From positions 1 to 64,000 of IMG/VR virus record IMGVR_UViG_3300029258_002326: a stretch of 64,000 nt of DNA. One strand, 5' to 3'. This DNA comes from a virus. How positions within the stretch are numbered: the first letter of the stretch is position 1; every line of letters begins with the position of its first letter. A model generated the notes under the pieces. It worked only from the letters and a program-made list of their open reading frames with translations, made no database searches and was not told where the DNA came from. A program made the position numbers and the translations under genes. Of the stretch, positions 21,687 through 28,683 are shown one piece after another.

Positions 21687-22058
21687 ATGAAGATGAAGAT
21701 TGGCGAGGCAAAAGAGATGATTAAGGTTTGCAGCGATTGTGTTCATGGCCGGGGTTACTCGGATTTGGTTCACTGTTGCCACCCTAGTGGTAAATTTTCC
21801 TTACCCAACATTGACATTAGAACTGCTGAAAAATGCAAATTCTTTCAGGTAAAGCCGGATTTGGAACGCCCCAGGGTGAGTCCTGTGTCGCGCAAGATTA
21901 TCGGTATAGCAGGATACGGGGACAAGGAAGTAGTTGTTGCGTTGTGTAACGACGGTACGACATGGGAGCTGTGGCGCGAGCTAGTGGATATTCAGAATGG
22001 CCAGGCTGAGTACAGGGATTCATGGAGGAAGTTGCCTCCGATTCCACAGGACGAATAA
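21687..22058 (+). CDS. Cys-module plus 'DGT-W' domain protein (123 aa)
   Basis: VCSDCVHGRG ... VHCCHPSGK ... KCKFF (residues 14-52) followed by VVVALCNDGTTWELW and WRKLPPIPQDE. This is the clearest example of the two-domain family. First gene of the transcript from the promoter at 21625, so probably strongly expressed. Function unknown. Confidence 0.7.
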   Translation: MKMKIGEAKEMIKVCSDCVHGRGYSDLVHCCHPSGKFSLPNIDIRTAEKCKFFQVKPDLERPRVSPVSRKIIGIAGYGDKEVVVALCNDGTTWELWRELVDIQNGQAEYRDSWRKLPPIPQDE

Positions 22059-22069
22059 GAAGGTTCAAA

Positions 22070-22309
22070 ATGAATAAAGCAGAGGCAAAAAGAAGGGTCT
22101 GCATGGATGTAGCAAGGTATCTGCGTGTCAATGCCGAGCTTGTGTTGGACAGGCTGGAGGCGCACGCCTTGGATCATAATTCGTTGCCATCGGCGCGAAA
22201 AACCGATTCGGAGAGAATGGTGGAGGCTACCTTGGAATTGGCAGCCGAGCTAGAGCGCCGGGGCACCCGTAGATACAGAGATGAGTCGGGGGACAACCAA
22301 GATGTATAA
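22070..22309 (+). CDS. Small helical protein (79 aa)
   Basis: ATG 22070, AAGAAGGTTC upstream. All-helical, Arg/Glu-rich, one Cys. Overlaps the next gene by 8 nt. Function unknown. Confidence 0.6.
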   Translation: MNKAEAKRRVCMDVARYLRVNAELVLDRLEAHALDHNSLPSARKTDSERMVEATLELAAELERRGTRRYRDESGDNQDV

Positions 22310-22511
22310 GCCGAACAAGGTTGAGATATTTTTGCCGGATGGAACGAGGCTGTTCTCGTCCGAGGATAAGCCGCCTGCGAAGAATGCGTACGCCTATCCG
22401 CCTCCGGTATCGGGGGTTGTCGGGCTAAAGAGGACGGCCAAGGACGGCGACGACTACGATGGCCTAGTTGGTTTTTTGATTGCTGGTAAGGAGAAGGATG
22501 ATGAGCGTTGA
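22302..22511 (+). CDS. Small hypothetical protein (69 aa)
   Basis: Begins MYKPNKVEIFLPDGTRLFSS, a beta hairpin, followed by a Pro/Ala/Tyr-rich segment. Overlaps the DUF5131 start by one base. Confidence 0.55.
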   Translation: MYKPNKVEIFLPDGTRLFSSEDKPPAKNAYAYPPPVSGVVGLKRTAKDGDDYDGLVGFLIAGKEKDDER

Positions 22512-23488
22512 TGACAAATAAATCCAAGATAACCTGGACTGACAGAACGTGGAACATAATGACAGGATGCACCCAGGTGTCGGACGGTTGCAAATTCTGC
22601 TATGCGAAGCGACAGGCTAGGCGGCTGGCGACGATCCCAGGCAGTGGGTACGAGGGTGACTATGCGCACCCGTTTGACGGCATGGGCTTCGAGGTCCGGC
22701 TGAGGCCAGACAGGATGGAGGATCCCAAGGGATGGAGGAAGCCGTCCAAGGTGTTCGTCTGCTCCATGGGCGATCTGTTTCACGAGGAAGTTCCGTTTGA
22801 GTTCATCGGAGAGGCGTTCTATGTAATGGCGCGGACTCCTCAGCATACGTATCAGGTGCTCACGAAGCGACCGGCACGAATGCTCGAATTCTTTGAGTGG
22901 CTGGGCGGCACGAGCGGCGCGGGCTGGATAGCGATGCGTAAGGATTGCGTGTTCCCTCTCCCTAATGTGTGGCTAGGTGTATCGGTAGAGAACCAGGCGG
23001 CGGCGGACGAGCGCATTCCGATATTAGCTAAGGTTCCTGCTGCTGTTCGGTTCTTGAGCTGCGAGCCATTGCTGGGGTTCGTTAACCTGGGCTTCGGAGG
23101 TTCTTTTCCCAGTCATGGCCGATGGGGATGGATGGACAACGAGGTGATTCATCTCGTAATTGTTGGGGGAGAGAGCGGGCCTGGCGCACGCCCTATGCAC
23201 CCAGAGTGGGCGATAGATCTGAGGGATCAATGTGTGGGTCACGACGTTCCGTTCATGTTCAAGCAATGGGGTGAATTCCAGCACGGGAGTGATTTGTCTA
23301 GGTCAACTGTGAACAAGATAGTTTTGAACGATGGTCGATATTGCGATACTCCTGCTGAACTTGGTTTTTCATCATCTGATGCCAGGAAGTGGTACGATCT
23401 GGATCCGACCATGATGGGCAAGGTCGGGAAGAAGAAAGCGGGCAGGTTGCTCAAAGGCAAGCTATGGAACGAGTATCCAAGAGAGTAG
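22511..23488 (+). CDS. DUF5131 / phage Gp37-Gp68 family protein (325 aa)
   Basis: The N-terminus ITWTDRTWNIMTGCTQVSDG with CKFCYAKR gives C20-x6-C27-x2-C30, the family's signature, and later VFVCSMGDLFHEEVP, YQVLTKRPARM, VWLGVSVENQ, RFLSCEPLLG, VIVGGESGPGARP and FMFKQWGE complete the conserved blocks in order. The fold is radical-SAM-like (related to SplB), so the Cys triad may hold an Fe-S cluster; the substrate is unknown. Common in phages of many hosts. Full length, no interruption. Confidence 0.9.
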   Translation: MTNKSKITWTDRTWNIMTGCTQVSDGCKFCYAKRQARRLATIPGSGYEGDYAHPFDGMGFEVRLRPDRMEDPKGWRKPSKVFVCSMGDLFHEEVPFEFIGEAFYVMARTPQHTYQVLTKRPARMLEFFEWLGGTSGAGWIAMRKDCVFPLPNVWLGVSVENQAAADERIPILAKVPAAVRFLSCEPLLGFVNLGFGGSFPSHGRWGWMDNEVIHLVIVGGESGPGARPMHPEWAIDLRDQCVGHDVPFMFKQWGEFQHGSDLSRSTVNKIVLNDGRYCDTPAELGFSSSDARKWYDLDPTMMGKVGKKKAGRLLKGKLWNEYPRE

Positions 23489-23763
23489 CGAATTGCGAGT
23501 TGGAAGAGTTTTATCAGTTGCTCACGCGCGCACAGGGTGCCCTCTCCAAGGGCATAGCGGCCATACGAAGGTTCGATAAGAGCAAGCAGGGGAAGGGCGT
23601 CATGAGGGACGCAGCGACGCGGGTGCGTGCGCTTGCGATGATCAATGATCGGATGGCCGTCCGTCGTCATGAGGTTGGGCGTCAACTAGACAAGAAAAAT
23701 GCTGCGGTTCTAATGCCGTGGCAGACGAGTACACTCGGGCATTATGACTCGCCTCCGGCATAG
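23464..23763 (+). CDS. Small basic helical protein (99 aa)
   Basis: ATG 23464 lies inside the end of the DUF5131 gene, with AAAGGCAAGCT upstream. The product is helical and Arg/Lys-rich. No motif. Function unknown. Confidence 0.55.
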   Translation: MERVSKRVANCELEEFYQLLTRAQGALSKGIAAIRRFDKSKQGKGVMRDAATRVRALAMINDRMAVRRHEVGRQLDKKNAAVLMPWQTSTLGHYDSPPA

Positions 23764-23831
23764 GCGATCACGTGCAGAGAGGGTGAACGAAAATGAGAGA
23801 ATTAATAGAGAGGATAAAAGGAGGCAAGAAA

Positions 23832-24173
23832 ATGGATAGGTACATAGCAGTGGACTTGGACGGAACGCTGGCCGAATATCACGGCTGGGTAGGAGTCGAT
23901 CACATTGGAGAACCGATCCCTAAGATGGTGAATCGAGTGAAAAAGTGGCTGGCAGAGGGCAAGGATGTCAGAATAATGACGGCCAGGGTTTCTCCTCAGC
24001 CGGAGGGAAGAACAGCAACAACGGTTCAAGCAATAGAGCGCTGGTGCTTGGAGCACATCGGCCAGTTGCTTCCTATAACGCACAGCAAAGACTATGGTAT
24101 GATTGAGCTGTGGGACGACCGAGCGATCCAGGTTATTGAGAACACCGGAGAGAGGGCAGACGGCAAAGAGTAA
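23832..24173 (+). CDS. HAD-superfamily phosphatase (113 aa)
   Basis: MDRYIAVDLDGTLAEYH places the catalytic D8-x-D10-G-T; IMTAR near residue 55 is the motif II Thr region and ELWDDRAIQV the acidic motif IV. Very short for a HAD protein, with no cap domain, similar to phage HAD proteins acting on nucleotides or nucleic-acid 3' phosphates. ATG 23832 with AAAAGGAGGC is preferred over 23793. The substrate is unknown. Confidence 0.8.
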   Translation: MDRYIAVDLDGTLAEYHGWVGVDHIGEPIPKMVNRVKKWLAEGKDVRIMTARVSPQPEGRTATTVQAIERWCLEHIGQLLPITHSKDYGMIELWDDRAIQVIENTGERADGKE

Positions 24174-24224
24174 GCCGTCACTGTGGGGACTGGGCCTACT
24201 TGAGCCCTTAAACAGGAGGGCAAT

Positions 24225-24779
24225 ATGTGGGCAACTTTCGTTAGTACCATCAAATATCTGGGCGTGATAATCAGGCACAAGTTCTTTGTGATCATTGCTG
24301 GCTTCAGGGTAAGGGCTCCGCTCATGCGGCTGCTCAGGCATGACATGTCCAAGTTCAGCCGGGCTGAGTTTCATCATTATAGGCGACAGTTTTGTGGGGA
24401 CGCCGGGGATCCTGGCGGGTTCAGAGCAGCGTGGCTTCATCATCAGAACTCAAACGATCATCATTGGGAGCACTGGATGCTTTCTAGGCGCATGTCTGCT
24501 TCTGAGAGCGCGGGCGCTGAAGTGGCTATGCCGATGCCGGAAGGGGCCGTCAGAGAGATGGTGGCGGACTGGATGGGCGCAACCAGGGCGTACGGCGGGA
24601 AGTGGCCCACGGTGGTGGAGTGGGACTGGTTCGTGGACAAGTGGCCCAGTGTTAGCAGTAAGATGCACCCGTCCACGAGAGCCAGGGTTTTCGCGGTAAT
24701 GAGAGAGGCCGGTTATCACGATATTTTGAAGCAAACGGCGGAGTCCAAAACGCCGGTTCGGGAGCAGTCCGAGGTCTAG
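24225..24779 (+). CDS. DUF5662-family protein (184 aa)
   Basis: LLRHDMSKFSRAEFHHYRRQF, AAWLHHQNSNDHHWEHW and AVREMVADWMGATRAYGGK match the conserved His/Asp-rich pattern of DUF5662 ('HD.SKFS..E ... AW.HH...N.HHWE.W ... EM..DW'). The clustered His/Asp residues suggest a metal-dependent hydrolase fold, possibly HD-like (inference). Frequent in phages and firmicutes. The N-terminus is hydrophobic-helical. Confidence 0.8.
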   Translation: MWATFVSTIKYLGVIIRHKFFVIIAGFRVRAPLMRLLRHDMSKFSRAEFHHYRRQFCGDAGDPGGFRAAWLHHQNSNDHHWEHWMLSRRMSASESAGAEVAMPMPEGAVREMVADWMGATRAYGGKWPTVVEWDWFVDKWPSVSSKMHPSTRARVFAVMREAGYHDILKQTAESKTPVREQSEV

Positions 24780-24836
24780 GATTCTCCGTCATTTAAATCA
24801 CCTATAGCATTGCGAGATTTTGGTTTAACGTCGTGG

Positions 24837-24865
24837 TTGACCCGTGGTAGTGTTGTCGCAATGTT
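24837..24865 (+). promoter_or_regulatory. Weak promoter candidate
   Basis: TTGACC (24837-24842), 17-bp spacer, AATGTT. It lies in the 109-bp gap before the MazG-like gene. The -10 is poor, so this is tentative. Confidence 0.3.
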
Positions 24866-24888
24866 GCATGAATGAAGAGAGGTTGAAG

Positions 24889-25497
24889 ATGAAGTTTGAA
24901 TACTATGTTGACAATGTTGTGATGAAGCTGGCGAGCGATGCTGGGGCAAGCTCCGGGCGGCTGGCTGAGTTGATGAGCAGTAGGCAGTTCGTGGATTTCT
25001 TACACGGTACAATCGGTATATCCAGTGAGATGGGCGAGCTTTTGGACGCTTATAGAAAAGCAGATGCCAAGCCAGGTCCTATGTCCGATGAGCATCGCCG
25101 AGAGGTATTGGGAGAGCTTGGGGATATTTTATGGTTCACGGGCCTAGCTAGTCGGGCTCTGGGCGCGAGCGTTGAGGTGGGACAAGGGGTCGACAGTGGC
25201 AGTCGCAAATGGTCCGGGGATGCGGAGCTGGACATGGTCGTGTGTTCAGGGGAGCTTCTGTCCATAGCCAAGGCTCGGATCTTCTATGGTCGAGAGATAG
25301 CCCCAGGGCTGGCGATTTCAATGCTTAGTCGTATTGTGGACGGGGTGCGATCTTTGGCTCGCAAGGAGAGATGGACTCTTGAGGATGTAATGAGGGCGAA
25401 TATTGCCAAACTTTCGAAGCGCTATCCCGAGTTAGAGTTCTCGGACGACAGCGCCAACAACAGGGACACGGACGCAGAATTCGTGGCCATGGAGTAG
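24889..25497 (+). CDS. MazG-like nucleotide pyrophosphohydrolase (202 aa)
   Basis: SSEMGELLDAYRK (E47, E50) and EVLGELGDILWF supply the ExxE...ExxD metal site of the all-alpha NTP pyrophosphohydrolases (MazG/dCTPase superfamily). The C-terminal end, ANIAKLSKRYPELEFS...NNRD, is the usual tail of phage MazG-like proteins. Phage MazG has been linked to ppGpp or dNTP pool control; the substrate here is unknown. ATG 24889 has GAGAGG upstream; the GTG at 24844 is not needed. Confidence 0.85.
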   Translation: MKFEYYVDNVVMKLASDAGASSGRLAELMSSRQFVDFLHGTIGISSEMGELLDAYRKADAKPGPMSDEHRREVLGELGDILWFTGLASRALGASVEVGQGVDSGSRKWSGDAELDMVVCSGELLSIAKARIFYGREIAPGLAISMLSRIVDGVRSLARKERWTLEDVMRANIAKLSKRYPELEFSDDSANNRDTDAEFVAME

Positions 25498-25522
25498 GTA
25501 GAAAATGGACGACACGGTCTTC

Positions 25523-25538
25523 GCGAACTCAAGTTCGT
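25523..25538. promoter_or_regulatory. Near-palindrome, copy 5 (one mismatch)
   Basis: GCGAACTCAAGTTCGT, last base changed. It precedes a -35-like TTTGCA (25545-25550) by 6 bp, with TACAGG at an 18-bp spacing: a weaker version of the operator-promoter unit ahead of the DHH gene. Confidence 0.65.
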
Positions 25539-25640
25539 GTTCTGTTTGCAAAACAGATTTGACCGTAGTACAGGTTGCCCAGTTTTTTAATTGCCAGTTG
25601 AACATTGGACAGGGTGAGTTCGATGAAAAGGAGGGCGAGG

Positions 25641-26585
25641 ATGCTCGGAGCCACGTGGGTGATTGGACATCGCGACGCAGATGGTTTTATGTCGGGGTAT
25701 TTAGCGCACAAGAAGCTGAGCGAATTGGGCGTGCGCGATATAAAGATGCACTCGATCCAGTACGGAGAGAATCTCCCAAAGATCAATTACGACTTTGACG
25801 AAGTGTACATGCTTGACTTTTCGTTGCCTGATCAGGAGATGCGCGAGCTTGCTGACAAGCTCGGCGATCGGCTCATATGGATAGACCATCATAAGACATC
25901 GCTTGATACTGAGAAGAAGATGGAACTGTCCACAGTTCGCGGAGTAAGGATCTCCTCGGACAATGAGAAGGTTGCAGCGTGCGAGTTGTGCTGGGAGTAT
26001 TTCTGGCCAGGGCGGAAGGTCCCTGGATGTGTGACGCTGGTAGGAGACTGGGATACGTTCCGGTGGGTTGATATGTTGGATGGATCCAATGGCAAGAGGT
26101 TCGCTAGGTTCTTCGCTCAGTTTATTGATGGGCTAGGTCTGGATCCGTCCCTCAAAGAGGCGCGTGACCTTATGGAAGGGTCAATCGAGGAGATACCATC
26201 GCTGGAGCATGTTGGGGTCCGAATCGGGAAGATGCTGTGCGAAAAGCAAGACGCTCTCCACGCTGAGATCATGGAGAATTGCTCATTCACTACGGTGATG
26301 ACAGTTCCAGAGGGTGATCAGCAGCTTACTGCATTGGTGGTAAACCATCGTGGCAATAGCTTGATGTTTCAGTCCAAGGTTCAGCCTCGGCATGAGATCC
26401 TGGTTAGCTACAGGATGAGGGGGAGAGACTGGGTGGAAGCCAGCTTGTACGGGGCGTCGGATCATGTCCATTGCGGGGAGATTGCGCGTTCGATAAGCAA
26501 CGGTAAAGGCGGCGGACACAGGGGTGCTGCTGGGTTCACGATGCCCATGAGTGAGTTCTACGTGCGCATGGGCATGGATAGATGA
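25641..26585 (+). CDS. DHH-family phosphoesterase (314 aa)
   Basis: WVIGHRDADGF (residues 6-16), MLDFSL and IDHHKT (D82-H83-H84) are DHH motifs I-III, and GKGGGHRGAAGF near residue 295 is the DHHA1 glycine motif. This is the organisation of NrnA/RecJ-like enzymes that hydrolyse short oligonucleotides or cyclic dinucleotides; whether the substrate is nanoRNA, pAp or c-di-NMP cannot be read from sequence. ATG 25641 is chosen because AAAGGAGGG precedes it and it opens the first beta strand. Upstream sits the weak palindrome-promoter at 25523. Confidence 0.88.
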   Translation: MLGATWVIGHRDADGFMSGYLAHKKLSELGVRDIKMHSIQYGENLPKINYDFDEVYMLDFSLPDQEMRELADKLGDRLIWIDHHKTSLDTEKKMELSTVRGVRISSDNEKVAACELCWEYFWPGRKVPGCVTLVGDWDTFRWVDMLDGSNGKRFARFFAQFIDGLGLDPSLKEARDLMEGSIEEIPSLEHVGVRIGKMLCEKQDALHAEIMENCSFTTVMTVPEGDQQLTALVVNHRGNSLMFQSKVQPRHEILVSYRMRGRDWVEASLYGASDHVHCGEIARSISNGKGGGHRGAAGFTMPMSEFYVRMGMDR

Positions 26586-26845
26586 GCGGCATTCTCAGTC
26601 TGAGTAAGTTCCTTTCCAAGAGGGGCAAGGCTGATCTATGTGGTCATGACGTCATCGTTATCGACCGAGCGAAGCGCATAGTGATATGCGAGAGGTGCCT
26701 TGAGGAGCTGGACCCATTGGAGATGCTTGCCAGGTGCGGAGGTTTCAGTGATCAAGGAGAGATTGCTATTCAGCCGGGATCAGATAACGATAAGGGTGAG
26801 CCGACCCCGTATGCGACCGTGCATCGTTTGCGGCCAAAAAGTTAA
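26582..26845 (+). CDS. Small zinc-finger-like protein (87 aa)
   Basis: DLCGHDVIVIDRAKRIVICE followed by RCLEEL gives a C-x2-H ... C-x2-C knuckle, typical of short phage zinc proteins ('C.H......V.C..C'). Overlaps the DHH stop by 4 nt. Function unknown. Confidence 0.65.
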   Translation: MSGILSLSKFLSKRGKADLCGHDVIVIDRAKRIVICERCLEELDPLEMLARCGGFSDQGEIAIQPGSDNDKGEPTPYATVHRLRPKS

Positions 26846-26972
26846 GCCTGCATACAAGGGGCTCTGCAAGGATCGTTTTTTTCATTGCAAAAAATCTTGG
26901 TCGGTGGACCATCGGACGGGGGAGATTACGTTCGCGATGGATAGCGGTATGAAAGGGGACGAGGATTATTGA
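26811..26972 (+). CDS. Very small zinc-finger-like protein (53 aa)
   Basis: ATG 26811, inside the end of the previous gene, with GGGTGAG upstream. MRPCIVCGQKVKPAYKGLCK followed by FFHC gives a CxxC...C...C pattern of a genuine small zinc protein rather than a shadow. Function unknown. Confidence 0.55.
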   Translation: MRPCIVCGQKVKPAYKGLCKDRFFHCKKSWSVDHRTGEITFAMDSGMKGDEDY

Positions 26973-27119
26973 AGGTTCTGTCGAGGGCATCAGATCTGTT
27001 AGTCCCGACAGGTGGGTTTGACAATAACCTGTTGTAGGTTTCAAACTTGTATGAGATACAGGTAGAGAGGAAAAAAACAGTGACAGCGGTATAAAGCTAA
27101 TTACAAGGAGGGGCTGCCC
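26973..27119 (+). other. 147-bp intergenic region
   Basis: Holds an imperfect hairpin (CTGTCGAGGG at 26979-26988 with CCCGACAG at 27004-27011), a TTGACA at 27017-27022 without a convincing -10 at 17 bp, and the ribosome site AAGGAGGGG for the next gene. Probably a transcription start or attenuator, but no firm element can be named. Confidence 0.3.
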
Positions 27120-27338
27120 ATGGCGAAAAAAGGTGCTGAGAGGCGAAAGAGTAAAAGGCCGAGTCGGTATAAGATTTTTCGTTCACAGTGCGAGTGTGGA
27201 GCCAGGGCGGTTGATTGGTACAAGGAGGAATTCATTTGCCGGGATTGCATGTGCCCCGAAGTGGAGGGGCAAGAGATCGGCGATTTAGTGAGGGTGGCCA
27301 GCTCTCTTGACTGGTGTGTCCTCGGAGACATGAGATAA
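27120..27338 (+). CDS. Small zinc-ribbon protein (72 aa)
   Basis: Basic N-terminus (MAKKGAERRKSKRPSR), then CECGARAVDWYKEEFICRDC, a Cys4 ribbon like those in phage late regulators. AAGGAGGGGC lies upstream. Could bind nucleic acid or protein; function unknown. Confidence 0.65.
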   Translation: MAKKGAERRKSKRPSRYKIFRSQCECGARAVDWYKEEFICRDCMCPEVEGQEIGDLVRVASSLDWCVLGDMR

Positions 27339-27340
27339 AT

Positions 27341-27634
27341 ATGACCCCAAGTGTTTTTAAGAAGATCGCCCCAGGCGGGCGAGCGGGACGCGTTGGTGCG
27401 GGCATTAGCTGTGACGCTGGTAAGTTCTACTGCGAGATAGACGTTGCTTCCGGTGTGGGGAGCTTTGTTGCTCGGCTGAGTAACGGCGAAGAGTACAGAA
27501 GATCTCTGGATGAGTTAAGGATAGAATACGATGTGGCTGACGGTAGGGTCGACGAGCCGGTGTCGGCTGATTCGTATCTCTTGAAGGGGATCGGATGGGT
27601 CCTGACTAAGTACAAACTATCCAAGAGTGACTAA
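27341..27634 (+). CDS. Hypothetical protein (97 aa)
   Basis: ATG 27341 just after the previous stop. Beta-rich middle (KFYCEIDVASGVGSFVARLS) and an acidic turn. No family is recognised. Confidence 0.55.
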   Translation: MTPSVFKKIAPGGRAGRVGAGISCDAGKFYCEIDVASGVGSFVARLSNGEEYRRSLDELRIEYDVADGRVDEPVSADSYLLKGIGWVLTKYKLSKSD

Positions 27635-27737
27635 TTGGTGAGATCTTCGTAAAGTCGTGATATGTGTTGATGATTCAATGCTGTTCGGAGCGTAGGCTGA
27701 TGGAGGAAAACTGTGAAATTGGAAGTTGGTGTCTTCA

Positions 27738-28643
27738 ATGGGTAAAGCAGCTAAACGTCTAAAGGGTAAGCCAACTGGGCGGATTGCTAATCTTAGGTGT
27801 TACGAGACTGTCCATGACATGGTGTGCGCAGGCTATCCGCTGACCGCGATTGCCAACTTGATACAGGACAAAATGCAAGAGTATCTTGATGTGCCTAAGC
27901 AGGCTGTTGTGATGGCCCTTCACAGGTACAGGGAGAGTCTTAAGGATAGCGGGGATTTGGTCCAGGGTGCAATGCCGAGGGTATTTGTAGAGGCCAAGAA
28001 GAAGTTCTCCAACAAAATGCAGGAGCTTGAGCGCCTGGAGGATATGATCCTCGTGCTCCAGTATCGGATTGATTTGGCCCATGGCGTGGAGCGGATAGCG
28101 AACGCAGTTGACCCTGGGGTCGACAGGATGACGAGGGAATTCACGAATGTGGTTGCGCGAATGCACGACATCAAAATGGATCTTGGACTTGTCGGCTCGC
28201 GGGACATCGGTACGATCACAGTCTCTGCGGAGAGACTGGAGGAAGTACGACTTAAGTACGGGGACAATGCAGCTAAGGCATACGCCGATCCTGTATCTCG
28301 AAATAGAGTTCTGGCAGCCATTGGTGCGATACGGAAGGTGTCGGGAGATAAGTCAGTCGAGCGACTTGCTACTGAGATGGGGGTTTCCGATCCTGACGGT
28401 GCTGTGATTGACGCTGAGTTTACGGCCAAAGAAGAGTCTGTCGCGATTCCTGTCGCGAAAGACGCCGGAGATGTCGCGAAAGCCAAGGGCAAGCCAGTGA
28501 AGAAGACCGCGAAAAAGCCCGCGAAGAAGAAGGCCAAGATCAAGCCAGCTGACAAGCCAGTGGCGAAAGAGGCGCCGGTCGAAAAGCCTGCCCCAGTTTC
28601 AGTTCTCCCTCCTGGGCCAGAGAAGCCGAAGATAAAGAGGTGA
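27738..28643 (+). CDS. Putative small terminase / DNA-recognition protein (301 aa)
   Basis: Lies directly before the large terminase. Residues 15-75 are helical with an HTH-like core (ETVHDMVCAGYPLTAIANLI, then a second helix before VPKQAVVMALHRY), followed by a coiled-coil-like region (NKMQELERLEDMILVLQYRI) that could drive oligomerisation. The last 75 residues are Lys/Ala/Pro-rich and disordered. Position, helix-turn-helix and coiled coil fit a small terminase, but no family match can be proven by eye. ATG 27738 is chosen; GTG 27729 and TTG 27726 are alternatives. Confidence 0.5.
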   Translation: MGKAAKRLKGKPTGRIANLRCYETVHDMVCAGYPLTAIANLIQDKMQEYLDVPKQAVVMALHRYRESLKDSGDLVQGAMPRVFVEAKKKFSNKMQELERLEDMILVLQYRIDLAHGVERIANAVDPGVDRMTREFTNVVARMHDIKMDLGLVGSRDIGTITVSAERLEEVRLKYGDNAAKAYADPVSRNRVLAAIGAIRKVSGDKSVERLATEMGVSDPDGAVIDAEFTAKEESVAIPVAKDAGDVAKAKGKPVKKTAKKPAKKKAKIKPADKPVAKEAPVEKPAPVSVLPPGPEKPKIKR

Positions 28644-28652
28644 GCTTAGCTC

Positions 28653-28668
28653 GCGAACTCAAGTTCGC
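28653..28668. promoter_or_regulatory. 16-bp near-palindrome, copy 6
   Basis: Exact GCGAACTCAAGTTCGC in the 40-bp gap before the large-terminase start, 15 nt upstream of it. Confidence 0.8.
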
Positions 28669-28683
28669 AGATGGGGATGACTG

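Noticed and set aside
25505-25798. Plus-strand frame over the palindrome at 25523
   Set aside because: Overlaps the first 50 codons of the DHH gene in another frame and encodes no recognisable domain; the weak palindrome-promoter explains this DNA better.
27017-27046. TTGACA at 27017 as a promoter
   Set aside because: The hexamer at 17 bp is TCAAAC and no TGTAAATT-like -10 follows; left as an unresolved intergenic region.
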